A program made the position numbers and the translations under genes. Shown piece by piece: positions 61,272 through 64,000 of a stretch of DNA of 64,000 nucleotides; the first letter of the stretch is position 1; each line of letters opens with the position of its first letter. Origin of the DNA: Candidatus Purcelliella pentastirinorum (lineage in GTDB: Bacteria > Pseudomonadota > Gammaproteobacteria > Enterobacterales > Enterobacteriaceae); the NCBI RefSeq assembly GCF_028748785.1, contig NZ_CP110496.1, positions 62,001 to 126,000 of the forward strand. The letters are read 5' to 3'. The notes below the pieces were generated by a model, which saw only the letters and a program-made list of their open reading frames with translations, was not told where the DNA came from and searched no databases.

Positions 61272-63854
61272 ATGTTTATAAAATTTTTAACTAAATTATT
61301 TGGTAGTCGTAATGATCGTGTTTTAAAACGTATGTATAGAATTGTGAATGTAATTAATTCTTTAGAAAATGATTTTTCTAAATTATCAGATGATTTATTA
61401 AAAAATAAAACTATTGAATTTCGTAATAGATTAAAATGTGGTGAATTATTAAATACATTACTTCCTGAAGCATTTGCTGTTGTTAGGGAAGCTAGTAAAA
61501 GAATATTTGGTATGCGTCATTTTGATGTTCAACTTATTGGAGGAATTGTATTAAATAATCGTTGTGTTGCTGAGATGAGAACAGGTGAAGGTAAAACATT
61601 GACTGCAACTTTACCAGCTTATTTGAATTCTTTAAATGGATATGGTGTACATATAGTTACAGTAAACGATTACTTAGCAAAAAGAGATGCGGAAAATAAT
61701 CGTGAATTGTTTACATTTCTTGGATTAACAGTTGGGATAAATGTTTCTAGCACTTCTATTGTAGAAAAAAGAATAGCATATAATGCTGATATAACCTATG
61801 GTACTAATAATGAATATGTATTTGATTACCTTAGAGATAATATGGTTTTTAATAAAAATGATCGTGTACAACGAAAATTATATTATGCTATTGTAGATGA
61901 AGTTGATTCTATCTTTATTGATGAAGCTCGTACTCCGTTGATTATTTCAGGTCCTACAGAAAATAATTCTAATTTATATTTTGAAATAAATAAGATTGTT
62001 CCTAATTTAATATGTCAAAATAAAAAAGAATCTGATGTATATAATGGGTTTATTAATTTTTCAATTGATGAAAAATCTAAACAGGTTTATTTAACTGAAA
62101 AAGGTATGGATCTATTAGAAAATTTATTAGTTGAAAATGGTATTATGAGTGGTGAAGAATCCTTGTATTCTTCTTCTAATATAATATTAATGCATCATAT
62201 ATTAGCAGCATTACGAGCTCATACTTTATTTATTCGTAATGTTGATTACATTATTAAAAATAATAAGGTTATTATTGTTGACGAACATACTGGTAGAATT
62301 ATGCCTGGTAGAAGATGGTCGGATGGCTTACACCAGGCTATAGAAGCCAAAGAAAATGTTAATATTCAAAATGAAAATCAAACTTTAGCGTCTATAACTT
62401 TTCAGAATTATTTTAGGATGTATAAAAAAATATCTGGTATGACAGGTACTGCATATACTGAGTCTTTTGAGTTAAATGCTATTTATAATCTTGATACAGT
62501 AATTATTCCTACTAATAAACCTATGATTAGAAAGGATTTTTCTGATTTAATATATATTACTGAAAGTGAAAAGATAAATGCTATTATATTAGATATTCTT
62601 AATTGTATTAAAAAAAAGCAACCTGTTTTAGTTGGTACTATTTCTATAGAAAAATCCGAACTTATTTCTAATGAATTAAAGAAATTAGGTATACGACATA
62701 GTGTTTTAAACGCTAAATTTAATGCTCAGGAAGCCGAAATTATTGCAAAAGCTGGTGAACCAGGTGTAGTAACTATTGCCACTAATATGGCAGGTAGAGG
62801 TACTGATATTGTTTTAGGAGGTAGTAATATTAATATTAGTAAATTATTTAATGTTATTGATTCCAATGAATTATATAAAAATAAATTAATTTGGAAAAAA
62901 AAACATGATTTTGTTATATCCGTAGGTGGTTTACATATAATTGGTACTGAACGTCATGAATCTAGAAGAATAGACAATCAATTAAGAGGCAGATCTGGTC
63001 GCCAGGGTGATCCTGGTTCTTCTCGTTTTTATTTATCCATGGATGATTCTTTAATGCGTATTTTTACTCCTTCTAAAATTATTAATATGATGCGTAAATT
63101 AGGTATTAAATTTGGAGAAGCGATTGAACATCCATGGGTTACAAAAGCTATAGCAAAAGCTCAATATAAAGTAGAAAATCGTAATTTTGATATTAGAAAA
63201 CAATTATTAGAATATGATGATGTTGCTAATGATCAGCGTAAAGTAATTTATATGCAACGTAATTTTCTTTTAGAATCTGTTAATATTAGTAGAATAATTA
63301 AAGTTGTTCGCAATGATGTGTTTAATAAAATTATCAATACTTATGTTTCTAAAAATTTATCTGAACTATTTTGTAGTTTAGTTCGATTTAAAGATATTCT
63401 TAAACAAGAATTTAATTTAGAGTTATCATTATATAAACTAGATACAGATGTAATAAAAAATAAAGAATTTGATATATATGGATATATATTGCGAGATATA
63501 ATTAGTTTCCATGATAATCAAGAGAAATTAATTGATCGTTTGTTATTACAAAATATAGAAAAAAATGTTATGTTGCAAATTTTGGATTTATTTTGGAAGG
63601 AACATTTAGCTTCTATGGATTATTTACGTCAGGGCATTCATTTACGAGGTTATGCACAAAAGGATCCTAAACAAGAATATAAACGTGAATCTTTTGTTAT
63701 GTTTATAAATATGTTAGAATCTATTAAGTATGAAGTTATTAGTATTATCACTAAGATATACGTTAATTTTTCCCAGGGTTTATTTTTTATTGATATAAAT
63801 AATATGAGTACAATAAATTATAGTTTATTATTTAATAATATAAACGAAAAATGA
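61272..63854 (+). CDS. secA: Preprotein translocase ATPase SecA (no C-terminal zinc tail)
   Basis: Motor of Sec export. It has 860 residues (E. coli 901). Walker [79 protein letters not shown] and the helical scaffold are intact. The C-terminal Cys/His zinc motif that binds SecB and phospholipid is missing; the protein ends in a short Asn/Ser-rich tail. SecB-targeted delivery is therefore unlikely. Confidence 0.97.
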   Translation: MFIKFLTKLFGSRNDRVLKRMYRIVNVINSLENDFSKLSDDLLKNKTIEFRNRLKCGELLNTLLPEAFAVVREASKRIFGMRHFDVQLIGGIVLNNRCVAEMRTGEGKTLTATLPAYLNSLNGYGVHIVTVNDYLAKRDAENNRELFTFLGLTVGINVSSTSIVEKRIAYNADITYGTNNEYVFDYLRDNMVFNKNDRVQRKLYYAIVDEVDSIFIDEARTPLIISGPTENNSNLYFEINKIVPNLICQNKKESDVYNGFINFSIDEKSKQVYLTEKGMDLLENLLVENGIMSGEESLYSSSNIILMHHILAALRAHTLFIRNVDYIIKNNKVIIVDEHTGRIMPGRRWSDGLHQAIEAKENVNIQNENQTLASITFQNYFRMYKKISGMTGTAYTESFELNAIYNLDTVIIPTNKPMIRKDFSDLIYITESEKINAIILDILNCIKKKQPVLVGTISIEKSELISNELKKLGIRHSVLNAKFNAQEAEIIAKAGEPGVVTIATNMAGRGTDIVLGGSNINISKLFNVIDSNELYKNKLIWKKKHDFVISVGGLHIIGTERHESRRIDNQLRGRSGRQGDPGSSRFYLSMDDSLMRIFTPSKIINMMRKLGIKFGEAIEHPWVTKAIAKAQYKVENRNFDIRKQLLEYDDVANDQRKVIYMQRNFLLESVNISRIIKVVRNDVFNKIINTYVSKNLSELFCSLVRFKDILKQEFNLELSLYKLDTDVIKNKEFDIYGYILRDIISFHDNQEKLIDRLLLQNIEKNVMLQILDLFWKEHLASMDYLRQGIHLRGYAQKDPKQEYKRESFVMFINMLESIKYEVISIITKIYVNFSQGLFFIDINNMSTINYSLLFNNINEK

Positions 63855-63922
63855 TAAATTTTAGATTTATATTTTATATTTTATTTTTTGTTTTATTTAT
63901 AATATATTTTTTATTATAATTA

Positions 63923-64000
63923 ATGAATAATTCTTTAAATCAAATAAAATTTAATATTTATCTTTTGTTTTTATTGCTAATTTGTTGTAAAAATTGTTTA
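63923..64000 (+). CDS. Possible start of an exported or membrane protein (partial)
   Basis: An ATG at 63923 opens 26 codons to the window edge. The product starts polar with one Lys, then is strongly hydrophobic (FNIYLLFLLLICC), resembling a signal peptide or membrane anchor. I do not recognise it. mutT, the E. coli neighbour of secA, does not start this way. It could be chance in A+T-rich DNA. Confidence 0.3.
   Translation, partial: MNNSLNQIKFNIYLLFLLLICCKNCL

Overview
This window is 64 kb from the chromosome of a highly reduced, very A+T-rich bacterium (about four-fifths A+T by eye; no count was run). Nearly every gene is recognisable as an Enterobacterales (E. coli-like) ortholog, often of near-identical length and in E. 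coli order. Genes are dense and housekeeping-only. There are no transposons, phages, CRISPR arrays, restriction systems or horizontally acquired islands. Together with long poly-A/poly-T tracts and visible gene erosion, this indicates an obligate, vertically transmitted insect-type gammaproteobacterial endosymbiont. I cannot name the genus from sequence alone.

Layout. 1-8.9 kb: replication initiation and membrane-insertion block (gyrB partial, dnaN, dnaA on minus; rpmH, rnpA, yidD, yidC, mnmE, dnaC on plus). 8.9-11 kb: nth (frameshifted), ybhL, ybhQ. 11-19.4 kb: complete SUF Fe-S operon sufABCDSE, then pykF (minus) and ydiK. 19.5-27.8 kb (minus): hinT, ptsG, holB, tmk, fabF, acpP, fabG, fabD, fabH, rpmF. 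27.8-31.3 kb: tRNA-Leu, tRNA-Cys, accC, accB (minus), pgsA and tRNA-Gly (plus). 31.3-34.3 kb (minus): polA nuclease domain only, yihA/engB, rpoZ, gmk, dksA. 34.5-42.2 kb: mrcB, erpA, degP, map (minus), rpsB, tsf, pyrH. 42.2-44.3 kb: groEL/groES (minus) with a heat-shock-type promoter. 44.6-49.7 kb: alaS, csrA, tRNA-Ser, tRNA-Arg, then rplS, trmD, rimM, rpsP (minus). 50.4-53 kb: suhB, glyA (minus), folA. 53-63.9 kb: a pared-down division and cell-wall cluster rsmH, murE, mraY, murD, murG, murC, then secA. A possible membrane or secreted protein starts at the right edge.

How the genes work together. The window supplies DNA replication and clamp loading, translation, tRNA modification, type II fatty acid synthesis with phosphatidylglycerol synthesis, glucose uptake by PTS feeding pyruvate kinase, Fe-S assembly by SUF plus ErpA, chaperonin, protein export and insertion (SecA, YidC), and the middle part of peptidoglycan precursor synthesis.

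Most notable observations. (1) Three genes (nth, dksA, murG) are each interrupted by a single-base shift inside a pure A run. Each regains the E. coli protein length to within a few residues when one base is added or removed, which suggests rescue by slippage on poly-A. (2) Untranslatable remains of DnaA domain I lie just upstream of a shortened dnaA. They align gaplessly with E. coli DnaA but carry a lost start and two stops. (3) PBP1b keeps its glycosyltransferase motifs but has lost two of three transpeptidase motifs. In the same window murF, ddlB, ftsI and ftsW are missing from the wall cluster, which together suggests a cell wall polymerised but not cross-linked through D-Ala-D-Ala. (4) SuhB has lost metal-binding residues of the inositol monophosphatase site, consistent with survival only for its transcription role.
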